A DNA stretch of 64,000 nt, from NCBI GenBank assembly GCA_963966185.1, contig CAWZYM010000301.1:388501-452500 (forward strand), in the 5' to 3' direction. Shown here piece after piece: positions 21,295 to 33,422 of this stretch. This DNA is from Rhabditoides inermis. Taxonomy: Eukaryota; Nematoda; Chromadorea; Rhabditida; Rhabditidae. Below the pieces are notes generated by a model, which did not search any database, was not told the DNA's origin, and saw only the letters and a program-made list of their open reading frames with translations. The position numbers and the translations under genes are program-made. The first letter of the stretch is position 1; every line of letters starts with the position of its first letter.

Positions 21295-23304
21295 GAAGAT
21301 GAGAAACGGAGAGCTCTCCCACCTTCTGGACCAAGGGTCCCCAGTCTATGAACTCGACCCTGTCTCCCCCCGTCTCCTTGGCATCTCTTCCGTGATAGTA
21401 CACTTCCAGATGGTCATCTACCAACAGCGACGACGAGATGCCGCCGAACATCTAAAATAATTTTGAATTGGCGCATTCAATGTTTATTATCAATTTCATT
21501 TTTTCTAAACTCAAAAGGTACAAATCTCTAAAAATTTATCTGCTGCCACAATAAACACACCTCACCTCCTTCTCAAGCTTCATAATCACCACGCAGCGCA
21601 GAGGGAGAACCGAGAACACTGCGTACACATCACACCGAGAACCGTCTAGAAATAAATGTGTAAACAAGTACATACGTATGTGTAAGTCGACCCTCACCTG
21701 CCTCTCTCACCGATCCGGCCACCACTACCTCCTCCAAACAGCGATACCAGCCCAAGCTCCTAGAAACAAAAATGCATGTTCAAATTAAATTTTTTTGTTG
21801 GGAAAATACCAAAAGTATCTAAATAGTTATAAAAAAGGAGGAAATTGAAACCCACTTGAATGTCAACTCCTTAGGCAGTAGGAAGACGTGAGACAACTGA
21901 CCCTCGTGCGTTTCCTGAAATCCCCTATGTACCTCCCTTCGCTCTCTCCCTTCCTCCTCACCTGTCCATCCGCCGTCCATCTTCCCGTCTCGTGCATCAG
22001 CAGCCGACTTTTGTTCGTCACCACAATCGACCACGCCGGCGGGTTCACTCCGTTCTGTAAGCATAGGTCACGCCTGTTTAGCCGCGTCTTTCTTACCCTC
22101 GGACAGTAATTCATCCCCCAGTGATCCGTGAAAACCACGTCCTCGATTGTTTCGCCAGCATCCAGACCCTAGATAAATAATATTATTAAAAATGATCAAA
22201 CTATTCTCCTACCGTAACCATAAGGAGCGACAGCAGATCAAATAATTCTTCTACCGTAATAATAAGCAGCGACAGCAGATCAAATTATTCTCCTACCGTA
22301 ATCATAAAAGGCGACAGCAGATCAAATTATTTTCCTACCGTAATCCTAAGCAGCGACAGCAGATCAAAATATTTCACTACCGTAATCCTAAGCAGCGACA
22401 GCAGATCCAATTATTCTCCTACCGTAATCCTAAGCAGCGACAGCAGATCCAATTATTCTCCTACCGTAATCCTAAGCAGCGACAGCAGATCAAATCATTT
22501 TCCTACCGTAATCATAAGGAACGACAGCAGATCAAATTATTCGCACACACCTCCAGAATCCACCGCCTGCCTGCTTCCATGTCGACCACCTCGCCTGTCG
22601 TTCGGTCAACATAGCGAGCACTGCAACACAGTCGCTCGTGCTTGTCGTCTTATCACAACAAATATACATCGAGATAGAGATAGAGAAAGATAGATGGAGA
22701 GGGAGAGGGGGGAGTCTGGCGCACTCACAGCTCTCTCACTACACTCCTGCCGCCGTGTCTGCCACGGATAGAGTCGCCACGCACCCACTCGCGATCCTCA
22801 AAAACGGAATCACTCACGACACGTGAATATTTATTTATATGTAAACTAGTACATACAGACCACCCAGGTCGCCCATTCTACCACTCACTTTTATCATATC
22901 CTTGCCGATATTGCACATATCAGCTTTGACATGATCAATCTCACGCAGGAAACGCTCCCGGACGATATGCAGTCTGGAACAATAATTTAGACAATAAAAA
23001 ATATGACATCACCTCTTCTTCTTTCCCCTCCTTCCCATGTGATTCCAGTCGCTGTCTGAGAGACGACCAGCCAGGTTAGACACGAACTGAATCAGAAATT
23101 TACATTCACAGTATGAATGAAAAGTGAAACTGTGTACGTTCCTCTGAATAACACTATGTAGACGCAAATGAATAATCCAACCTCTTTCGCCGTCTCTTGC
23201 AGCCTCGGAACCCTGTCGTCTCTCCTGTCATCGGGTCGTGTCACCCACAAACACCCGCCCACGCTGCTCCTACCGTAGTAGGGTAGAGTCATCCGAAACA
23301 ACAT
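19853..23304 (-). CDS. Unrecognised nematode protein, gene A (paralogue of gene B)
   Basis: About 16-18 small exons. The reading starts MLFRMTLPYYGRSSVGG at 23304 (upstream stop in frame). It continues through LRE-type helical sequence (LHIVRERFLREIDHVKADM), RYVDRTTGEVVDMEAGRRW, DVVFTDHWGMNY, PPAWSIVVTNKSRLLMHET, HVFLLPKELTFKW, LGWYRCLEEVVVAGSV, EVYYHGRDAKETGGDRVEF, SFLSFGGDPFYVLLQEKG, MPCIWHPDGSSRLLAFEENG, GNELVVLVRYEMQGLTAT, VFAIDSLTGELLRVQSL and VVNGNLLVYSEHCNEMEVW, to a basic tail ending VCKKKRK. I know no family with this sequence. It is probably cytosolic or nuclear: I saw no signal peptide or membrane helix, and the tail resembles a nuclear localisation signal. Gene B, 255 bp downstream, is a tandem duplicate. 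One intron (near 22.2-22.5 kb) contains a 42-bp minisatellite. Confidence 0.7.
21250..21291. repeat. (GA)n microsatellite in gene A intron
   Basis: Pure GA run between two exons of gene A. Confidence 0.9.
22206..22541. repeat. 42-bp minisatellite, eight copies, in gene A intron
   Basis: Eight tandem units of 42 bp (336 bp in all) with consensus beginning CTCCTACCGTAATCCTAAGC and containing GCGACAGCAGATC. Copies differ by a few substitutions. On the minus strand each unit contains CTGCTTAG followed seven bases later by GGTAGG, so every copy has the look of a tiny exon with a 3' and a 5' splice site. Confidence 0.92.
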
Positions 23305-23687
23305 CCTTCCATTCCTCCTCTTTTTTCTTCCCCTCTAGATACTTCCGAGCGACTCAAACGCTTTCCATGCGAGACACACATCATTTCGTTGTACAAAATC
23401 ACATTTATCGTACACAATCGTCAAAACAGTCTCACTCGGAAAGCCACCGTATCACCGAATAAATAAGGAAAAATTATAGGCAACACGACTAATACATTCA
23501 CTCGCAGATTGACACACCGAGAGTCTCTTCTCTACCCAAACAAGGGGACACGCTGTCAAAGCGATAAAACAAAGGCTAACCACTACGTATGCATTATGAA
23601 AGCCGCACGGGCACATAATAAAACAAATAAATAGGAGTGATCCGAGTGAAGACACAGCAGGAAGGAACAGGAAGCAGGACACGGCAC

Positions 23688-26600
23688 CTAGACGGCGAAG
23701 GTCATCTCGACAATGTCGCGGGCGATGTTCTTGCCCGTCTCCTCCACACACGCGTCCTTGAGACGGTTCACGATCGACACCACGTTGCGAGACTTGGCCA
23801 GCTGAAACCCAACACATACAGACAGGCAGATAAACCGGGTCGCTGTCCAACAGTTTATGTACTGTAAAAACAATGCACTACATGTTTCTGACGAAAAATG
23901 TTAAGTTGAACGTACCCTGATGACAGCTGCGTCTCCCCACATGGCAGTGACGAAAGCCTGGAGGGTCTTGATGAGAGCAGCCTCCGAACGACCGCCAAAC
24001 GACAACTCATTCTCCAGCAACTGAAAACAACCAATCTCATCAAATACTCTTCACAAACATTTACTCCAATAACCTCGAAGAAAAAGTCTAGGAATAGTTT
24101 GTTACTACTTGGACCCTGACAGTTTGGTCTACCCATCTCGCCCAGTACCCGTCAACTTTTATTAAAACATCACGCTTCTTCCCCCTACCTTGATGAGCAC
24201 CCTGACGAGGTCCTCCCTCGGCCCCAGCTCGCTCACACCGCTCTCCGACCGCTTCAGCATCAACAGAGACCAGTTGGCCAGCGCAGACGCCGCAGCAATC
24301 TGCAATGCACAACAATAGCAAACAAGTCATGTGAGATACGTTTCACGAAGAACACAAACGCATTTACATCATGACATATCTCTAATTATTCTCTTTTCTG
24401 GCGCTGAAGAGATGTGGAGTGCACCCTGCCTACATCCGACTGCTCCAAAGCATCTACAACGAGGGCAAGACGAAAGTGAACGTTCGAGGGACACCGGCTG
24501 AAATCGAAGTGAAGAAAGGAGTGCGCCAAGGCTGTCCGTTGTCTCCTCATCTGTTCAACTGCGTGCTCGCCGAAACCTGTGCCAAGCTGGTCTTCGATTT
24601 TGTTGGGGCCGGACTGGACATTGGTGGACAGAAGCTGACTCATCTGTGCTATGCTGACGACATCATCCTCTTTGCACGCTCACCTTCGGCTGCAGAACGG
24701 ATGCTGGTGGATCTGGCAGAGAAGAGCAGCGACTACGGGCTGTACGTGAACAGGAAGAAGACAGTGGTGATGAGCAACGGACCGAAGAAGAGCATTCGAC
24801 TGGACGGAGGAGAAGTGGAGTACGTGGACAAGTTTGTCTACCTAGGCCGCTCTCTCAGCTTCCTGACCGACGATCGAGTGGAAGTGACGAGGAGAATACA
24901 GGCTGGCTGGGGTGCTTTCTTCCGCCATAGCTAGTTCCTGATGCTGAAGAGCGCACCGATGCGACTGCGGAGGAAAGTGTTTCGGATGGCAGTTCTACCC
25001 GCGCTCACCTACGCTGCCGAGACTTGGAGTCTTAGAAGAGAAGATCTACAGAAGCTGAGGACTGTCCAGAGGAGAATGGAAAGGAAGATGCTCGGACTGA
25101 CCCTACTGGACAAGGTTCCGTGCAAGGAGATACGACGACAGACAGGACTACGAGACGTGCTGTGCGAAGCAAGGACAAAGAAGTGGAGGTTCGCCCGCCG
25201 CATAATGACTTGTAACGACGACCGATGGACGCGACGTGTGATCGACTGGAAGCCGCCAAATATAGGCAAGCCCGGTCGCCCTCACCTACAATGGAGTGAT
25301 GAATTCAAGAAGACGATCCCATCCAATAGGAGGAACCTCGAGGAGGAATGGAAGAGCGTGGCCATGGACACCGACGCGACAAGATGGCATACTTTTGCTT
25401 CCCGGCGCTACTCTGTGAATAATTGATGTTTGAGTTATGATCACATAATGCGATACCGGATAAATGTTGAATTGAATTGAATTGAATTCTCTTTTCACAC
25501 CAATTTCCTCACATCACTACAATTTTATTTCTATTACACAAGTGTACCTGCATGATGGGCTTCTGTCCGAGGAGGCAGGCAGCCACGACGGGCACAGTCT
25601 CCCCCATCTCTCCCGCCAGCATGTCGCGGCCCCACTCGTGCGAGAACGCATTCGCCACGCAGCGACACGCCAGCACCTGACAACACAGCACTTATGTCTG
25701 TCTGTCCGTCATTCAGTCTGTCCCCATCTCTCCTCACCTTGACCGAATCGCTGGCGGCCGATATGATGAGAGCGATGAGCCTCTGACGCGTCTCCGAGCC
25801 GCGCGTCTGCAACCAACCCATGCCATACATCACCCTGTACAAATCCTTCCACTCACTTCCCCTGCTCACCTTCATATCGCAGTAGTGTCTGTTGACGTGC
25901 TGGTGGAGGAGTCCCATGCGGAACAGATCGAGCATAGGCACAATGTCGTCCATCGACCAGCCCAGACCCGTCTCCAGAGCAGACAACAGCACATCGTCCA
26001 CCTGCATCGCACCCGGCTGCGACGACATCAGCTGCTCCAGAGACGACAGCTGCAAGGTGGAGTTCGCCCCGCCCCTTCCAGCCCCTCCCCCTCCTTCCCG
26101 CACCTGCTGGTCGGTGAGTCGGAGCCCGCTCTGCTTGTCGTTCGTCTCCTTCAGCTTCACGATCGCCTTCGCACTGATCTGCTCCACACCGAACACGCAC
26201 CAGCTGCAAACACGCAACAATTTAAATCCGAAATTTGCGAATCTTCATATCCAAACATCCCATCTCTACCATCCTTCCGTTCGACTGACCTAGAGAGGGG
26301 CACAAACTCTCCGCGCGGGCGCTGCTTGTCCTGCGGAACACACGAGTTCGGAACCATGTCCGTCGCCGTGCCAGGCACGTACCTGAACACATCCTCATCT
26401 TCATCAACAACAACAACAACAATGTGCTCACCGTCCAGACTGGGTGTACGGATCTCCAGTAGTATCCACAGATCCTCCCGAGCTCGCGCCAGGCACGTAC
26501 CGGCCACCACCTGTAACACAACCGGTAATCCAAGCATATGTTTACAATCATCAATCAATCATGCACTGTTTGGAATCAGTTACCAACTTCCATCGTTTGT

Positions 26601-29600
26601 GAAGACAATTCCAAAATATTCAAAACAAATCTGACGAATTATCTCATGAAAAATGTTCTGAAATCATTTACAGCAAACTAGTATACTGACTGCACTATAC
26701 CGCGCACTATACTGCACTATGCTGCGCGGCTTCCTCAATTACAGTTAGCGGCACTACTCCACTATGTGGTAGCCACTCCACTCTGGGGGCGGTGCCGGGG
26801 TAGGCATCGGGGGCGCGGGTGCGATCACTCTACTGCGGTCTGTCTCCCACGGCAGCAGCATCTATCCACCCAAAAATTACGGTAGCATGTACTGTACATT
26901 GTTGTATTTGCATCTTCGTTATTTATTGCTCCCGTGTATACCTATCCTAATCGATTACGATAAACATTACATTACAATCATATGTGTACAATCATGTACG
27001 ATATTTACTAAACCAACAAACGGACCAGTGAGCGGATCAGCGAATGCCTCGGATCCGCCGGCAGAAGAGCCGCCCGGAACGTAGCGACCGGAGCCTGCAA
27101 TCAAACACGCACTACTCAATCAACCATCGTGTCATGGCAACTATGAATAGCTATAACAGTACCCTACTGTCCCAATCGAGATCGACTCACCAGTGAAGGG
27201 ATCATAGAACTCTCCTCCTCCTCCCGATTTGGTAGCCGCGCCACTACCAGTCTGAGCGCGGAGCAGAGTCGCCACCTATCGAACGTCAATGAAAATTAAA
27301 ATTCCAATTAAACGAACACTTATGTCTACATCTATGCTACTTCGACTTGCTCACCTGCTGGAGGAACTTGATGGGCAGGTTGTGCTTCTCCACGAACCTC
27401 TGCGCCGCAGCGTCCACGCACTCGCCAGCGTTGTATCTGAAACGAGAGCCAGAATATGTAAGCACTCTGTCATTCACCATAGCTAATCTCATTGATGACG
27501 GAACCACGGGATTGTATGAATCAACGCCGTGCCTATACACTACATTCAGTGAAATCACGTACCCGAGGGTGAGCTTGCGTCCATCGTCGGTTGTCACTTC
27601 AAATGCGTAGTCGTACTTCTGCAACGTGATCATTATCACCCATTGAATCACCGAACAATAGGATGGATCCCACCTAAACACAATTCTATTCATCATTCCA
27701 CCCCACCTCTCCGTCGACCTTACTCCTCTGCGTCTCCTGTGGGCGGTTCTTGGCCGACTGGGCAGCCCGCGCTTCCGGAATGTTCGCGGTGATGTACTCC
27801 GTGATCTCGTTCAGATACGAGATCGGCAGGTTGTTCTCCTGAAACCAACAACACAGTGTCATCATCACAGTAGTAATTTTCCTGGCGAACTCTAACCACA
27901 AGTCAATCAGAAAATGACAATTCGGAGTTCGTACCGTGATGAATGTCTCTGCAGCCTTGGTGGGGTCGGTGCCCTTCTTGTATCGCAGCTCCATGTTGGG
28001 AGCTCCGTCGTCGAGCGACACCTTGATCACCACCGTCTCCGACGACTGCAACCACAATCATTCGACAACGTCTCCCAACCCGTCCCTTGCTCCTCTCCCC
28101 CACCTGCTTCTCGATCCTCTCCAGGTGGGCGGCCACCTTGGCTGCCACCTCCGCAGCCACCGACTCCTGCACGTCAGCCGAAGCCTGCCTCTTCGCATTC
28201 TCACTCCACACGTACACACGGTTGTCACTCAAACAATACACGTACACAACAGTTAACAAAAAGGTGGGCTTCTCGTTGACAAAAAGTGTACTTCCAAACC
28301 CCTTTATTTCCTGCCATCACAGCTACCGCTACGGAACAAGACGGACAATCAAGGGAACAATTCGCAAAAACGTCTCATAGTTGTTCGTGTGTTTGTCGTT
28401 TGTATGAATCCCCTTTCAGCGAGAGCCACTTGATTGCTTGATTCGCTCCCCCTTCGTACCTGCTTCCGGCGGCAATGTCTCCGTTCGGGAGGGCGCACAC
28501 CGACCAGGCAGTGGTGGCGGCAGTGTGCAGCGTCTGCTGGTGCGACAGCGACAACTCCCCGCCCACGTCGCCCCGTCTCCACACCTACACAGCAATACTC
28601 ACAAAGCACAGAACTCATACACAAACATTGCTTCAGCTACAAATGGTTAATGTACTTGAAACCATTTCTCCCAATCACACCTCAACATGACCTCCCTCGC
28701 CGCACGTGAGCACATAGTCGTCAAACAGCGACATGCTGGAATCGGAAGAGGAGTAAACCGGTAAACAAACACGCAATGTACCTGTAAATGTATGCGTCAA
28801 CGGTCGAGTTGAAGGTGGCGAGGTTTGTGGCAGACTCAACGTTCCACAGCCTGCAACGGGAAATGATGAAACGATCAATTATTAATCAATCACTATTCAA
28901 TGATCGATAGTGGCTACCTGATGGTGGCGTCGTTGGCGGCAGAGAGGAAGCGCGAGTTGCTGAGCACCACCAGAGAGCGCACCACGTCCGTGTGCCCTGC
29001 AACACATCGATCAATGATAAATACAAAACATGTTTGCTGTTTAGCAGCCTGATTCCGTTACGATATACTATGTTAGCATGATGGTGCTCTCCCACTCACC
29101 CAGGAACGTGGCCACCTCTGTGTCGTCGTGCCACATCTTGATTTTCTGGTCGGCCGATCCACTCAGGTAGTATCCCGGGTTGCCGGGGAACGACGCCACC
29201 GCCCACACAGACATCGTGTGGCCGTTCAGCAGCAACGCCTGAAAGTTCGTTATCAACAATTATAGCAATTACAAAATACAATACATGTAGCCTACAATTT
29301 CGTTAGTTCGAGTATACTATCATAACCAAAACGAAAATATATGGGGCTCACGGGGCATCCGTCGGGGTTCTCCATCTGCTTGATGGGCCAGATGATCACG
29401 TTGTTGTCCCACGAACCGGATAGCAGACGCTCGTTCGCACTGTCCACAGCCAACACGCACACTGCAACACAACAACTATACTATACTACAACAATACATA
29501 CCAGTTCACTAGACAAAAAGACGTCGGTGCAAACAGTACAAGGTGGACGCACCGTTGCTGCTGTGGTGCTTGAGAGTGATGACGGGGTCGACAGAGCCCG

Positions 29601-30144
29601 AGCGGAACACGGCTATCGTGCCGTCACGACGACCCACGTACACCTGAACACGACATATAAATTACACATAGTTACAAAACAACAAATAATATAAATTCAA
29701 CACATTGTACAAGTACAATCCACGCACCCTCCATCCGAACTCGTCCCCGCTGTCGTAAAAGGCGAGGCTGTTGACGCACATGCCCTTGGGCTGCTCGAAC
29801 TTCATCGTCTCATTGAACTCGCCCGCCCTGAACCGCACTCGATATAGAACATAGAAGAGTTACACCTAGTACGAGTGAGCTATGTCGATACATACGCGCA
29901 CCTCTTGGTCCAGAGCCGAGCAGAGTCGTCGCGGCTGCCGGAGATGATAGTGCCCTCCGGAGTGCACTGCACTATCTGAAACAAGGTGGTACAGGGTGAA
30001 CGAGAACTGTGAGGAGTTGAGAACGACAAGAACTCAAAGACATGATATCCAGATATCCACCTTCACGTCCGAGGTGTGCCCAGATATGACGGCGCTGATC
30101 TTGAAGTCATGCGACTCCGCGTCGGCCATCTCCACGTCGCCCAT
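23688..30144 (-). CDS. PLAA: Phospholipase A2-activating protein / Doa1-Ufd3 (WD40, PFU, PUL)
   Basis: Ubiquitin-binding cofactor of the p97/Cdc48 ATPase. The start at 30144 (MGDVEMADAESHDFK) is preceded by TTTCTTCAG. The N-terminal half is a WD40 propeller: VISGHTSDVK, GTIISGSRDDSARLW, ERLLSGSWDNNVIIW, LLLNGHTMSVWAVASF, YYLSGSADQKIKMW, RFLSAANDATIRLW, YVLTCGEGGHVEVWRRG and IAAGSSDNRVYVW. The PFU ubiquitin-binding domain follows (VIKVSLDDGAPNMELRYKKG, ENNLPISYLNEITEYI, YDYAFEVTTDDGRKLTLGY). A linker with three GRYVPG repeats (27.09-26.29 kb) comes next, as in vertebrate PLAA. The C-terminal PUL armadillo domain runs from 26.2 kb (GWSMDDIVPMLDLFRMG, LACRCVANAFSHEWG) to DIVEMTFAV at the stop. 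The intron 24.3-25.55 kb holds a LINE copy. Apparently intact. Confidence 0.93.
24388..25496 (+). mobile_element. 5'-truncated non-LTR retrotransposon (LINE) in a PLAA intron
   Basis: Element 24399-25485 flanked by a perfect 11-bp target duplication ATTCTCTTTTC (24388-24398, 25486-25496). It encodes, in plus sense, the second half of a reverse transcriptase: KKGVRQGCPLSPHLFN, then the catalytic box CYADDIILFARS, then VKKT-like NRKKTVVM. The usual C-terminal region follows with GKPGRPHLQWSDEFKK and a terminal ...TRWHTFASRR. One in-frame TAG at 24932-24934 interrupts an otherwise open frame that ends at 25426. The 3' end is a tandem TTGAA tail. Short repeat tails and this C-terminal signature fit an RTE-like or related clade; the clade is not certain. 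The perfect duplication points to a recent, dead-on-arrival copy. It is antisense to PLAA. Confidence 0.92.
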
Positions 30145-30427
30145 TCTGAAGAAAAAACTATTCGAAGCCGATCCGAATCGCGAAAGAAAAGGGGGCGATT
30201 CGTACACAAAAAAGACCATTGGCCGAGTATTTGGCTGCTGAGAAACATAAAATACATGCTGTAAGATAAGTTGTTAATCATAGAGAAAACGAAAAGTGTA
30301 CTATAAACGGTTTCTCACCAACAAATAAACAAAATATTTTCAAAAAGTGCTGACATTGGCTCCGGCGCGATTAGTGTCGCGAATTTTGCACGATGCACAA
30401 TGCAACACTATCCATGTTTTTTATTCG

Positions 30428-30506
<79 letters not shown>

Positions 30507-30958
30507 AGAAGATAGTTCACCACGCCACTGCAGACATTAGAACCGAATGTATGCTGGTTCAACACCCTGTTCCGCCATGCGATGCATCCTCATTTTCAAT
30601 ACAGTTATTGGTTTTTGAGACGTCAATTGTCGACAAAGACGAGATAGATAACAGTTCATTTTGAATAGTCATCTGATTCATGTACGATCCTGGTTTTGGA
30701 TGTGCTGCTTCCAGACTACCCAGAATTCGACTCGTCAGAATACACCTCCCACGCAACTTGAGAATAAAGACTACTATCGGATTTCAATGACATACCGGTC
30801 ACAAGAGTGAAATCACAGAGTCGATACAATACAAAAGGCGACATCCCGAATGGCATGAATCCAACACCATCCACGGATAACACGTTTATTTTTAAGAGCT
30901 ATATTACTTTCTATTACGAAACAACACAAGTTAACAATAGATATAGAATGTATACATA
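30145..30958. other. RICTOR-PLAA spacer with TA microsatellite
   Basis: 814 bp with no exon. It contains a pure TA run (about 30429-30503). A minus-strand AATAAA near 30893 can be the RICTOR poly(A) signal. The PLAA promoter, if it has its own, would be here. Confidence 0.6.
30429..30503. repeat. (TA)n microsatellite
   Basis: About 37 uninterrupted TA units. Confidence 0.95.
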
Positions 30959-32381
30959 TCACAGTTGAAGCGCATCGTAGAACAGTTCGTGGAGGAAAGT
31001 GCGAGACTGGGCGGAGAATCTAGGAAGAAACAAGTGAATGCAATCAGTCAATACCAATCAATACCTGTATTCGTCCAGCAACTCAAGAACGTCTGCGTAA
31101 AGACACTGCCAGGAGAAAAGCCAACGGTGGCGGACGGCGAGTCTAGAATCAAACCATCCTTCTCTCTTCCCTCCCTCCTCTCCCTCCCTCTCTCTCTTCA
31201 CCTCAGTAGTTTCTTTTCCGGAAGAGCGTGCTTGATCTCGAGTAGATCCACCAGTTCCAAAACCTAAAAAGAGAGTGTTGAAGAAACACATGGGAGGATA
31301 TATGAATCCCACAATCCACATGTCTACCTGTAGTCTGAGCTCGGCTGCACCAGCGGGCAGAGGGGCCGATGGGGGCTCTGCAAATGGAAAGGGTGCATAC
31401 GCATATACGACTGTTCCCCATATCTATGCAGCACTGTCACTACACATAAAGTACATACAAGGAGCAAAGAACCATATCGCACTCTGTTCATTGGAGCAGT
31501 GGAAACAGCGGTAGGTGGAGTGGGGCTTGTACTCTGTCGCACGCACACGACCGTGGCCAGACTGAAAGACGCGCTCTCTCTCTCTCCTTCCCTCTCTCTC
31601 CCTCCCTCCCTCTCTCTCCCTCCCTCCCTCTCTCTCCCTTTCTCTTTCTATCTCTCCCTCTCTCTTTCTCTCCCCCTCTCTCTCCCCACCTTCATTCCCC
31701 TCGAATCGACTTCCTCTCCTCCTCCTCCCAACAGCGATGACATTACGTCGGCCTTCGGGAATATCCCCTCACACACCACATTGGCGTGCGCCGGTAGTGC
31801 GGCGTGCACCCAAGCTCCGCCCACCCCGGCCACACCCCCTTCGAACGAGTGCGGCCAATCTGGCAAAAGATAAGTCAAGTAAACAAAGAAGGCGACGCAC
31901 CGGCGACGATGCTAGCTGCTGGCTGGCGCGCGAGTGGGAGGGGTTGGGTGAAGGGAGAGGAGCCCTCCTCTCGCAGACACACCACACGCCACGACGACAG
32001 AGTGGACAGCTGAGAGGGGGAGGGAGGATGCATCAATCAATAGGTTTTCGAACCTCACTAGCCGACATGAACACGTAGTTGATCGGCTCCGAGACGCTGC
32101 GGCTCACCTGAAACTCCCCCTCTCCTGTCCTCCCGATATCTGCCTACCTGCAATATTCTGGGCAGGTGTAGTGGCTGCAGCCTGGCCCGCACCCGATTCC
32201 TCGACGAGAAATGCGTCTCGGGGACCGCGTCGGCGAGCTGCAATCAATCGATAGCTGATCGATACTCGATCGATACACTCACCCATGCATTCCTGTGCTT
32301 GATCAGTTGTTGCTTGGTGGCATCCAGACCGAATGCGAGACACTGTTGCACTGTACTGCTCCTGAAAGTTTCATTTTTTTT

Positions 32382-32420
<39 letters not shown>

Positions 32421-33378
32421 GAGACAGATGAGAGAGATGCGCCACGCACCTGCTCCGCCCCTCGGTCGTCTCCGTGTCGGCTCCTCCTCCGAGCGAGTCC
32501 CGGGTCGTCCGTCTGCCGGCCCCGCCCACTCCTGCCCCGCCCCCTCCACTCGCCTCGTCCACAGAAGAGAACGTGAACTCGCGAGAACGAGACGACTCCG
32601 ATCTGAACGTTTTTTTCTCTCTCTCTAATTTGAAATAATGATTTAATAACTCACTTTTCTTCGTCGATATCCTCTTCTTCCATGACTAGACACTGCTCAC
32701 TGGCAGAGCGGCGGAGACGGGTATCCTGAGAGGGGGATGCGTATCTCTGTCTGCCTGTCTGCCCCTCTCTCTCTCACTCACACTCACTCACCTTCTTCAC
32801 TTCCCCCTCCATGCACACACTAAGTGATCGTACGCGGCTCAGTCGACGACTTGACTGCGTGCGGTGCACGAAAATCTGAAAAAAAAACGATATCAGATTT
32901 TTAACAATACTATTACATCATACCAGAGGAGTGTTGGCAGTGTCGTTGCTGGTACTGGTGCGAGATGTACGTGTGCGGTGCTCTCTGTAAGAAAATCTCT
33001 CTCTCCCTCTCTTTCTCCTTCGCTCTCCCTTCCTCTGTCCCTCCTCCCTCTCTATCTCTCCCTCCTCCCTCTCCTATCTCTCCCTCACCTCGCATGTGCC
33101 TCTCTTGCCAGATCGTCCCTCGCCTCCTTCACAGCATCCGAATACGTCACCGACTCCCAGCCGAATCGAGCAATCGCAACCGAACCTGGAGTGACGTCAC
33201 ATTGTAGACAACAGGACGTCGCGTAAACATCAACAACACACCGGCATGGCTGAGTGAAATAGTGGAGAGAGCCCAGAAGGCGCAGCCGCGGACGCTCAGC
33301 ATAGAAGACTCCTCTGCGCGGCGACACAACAAGGCCACTGCTTCCGAGGAGACGAGGCGCATGCCTGACATGGAAAAC

Positions 33379-33422
<44 letters not shown>

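Noticed and set aside
24399..25426. Reverse transcriptase as a host gene
   Set aside because: 5'-truncated, one internal stop, flanked by target duplication and repeat tail; a dead LINE copy.
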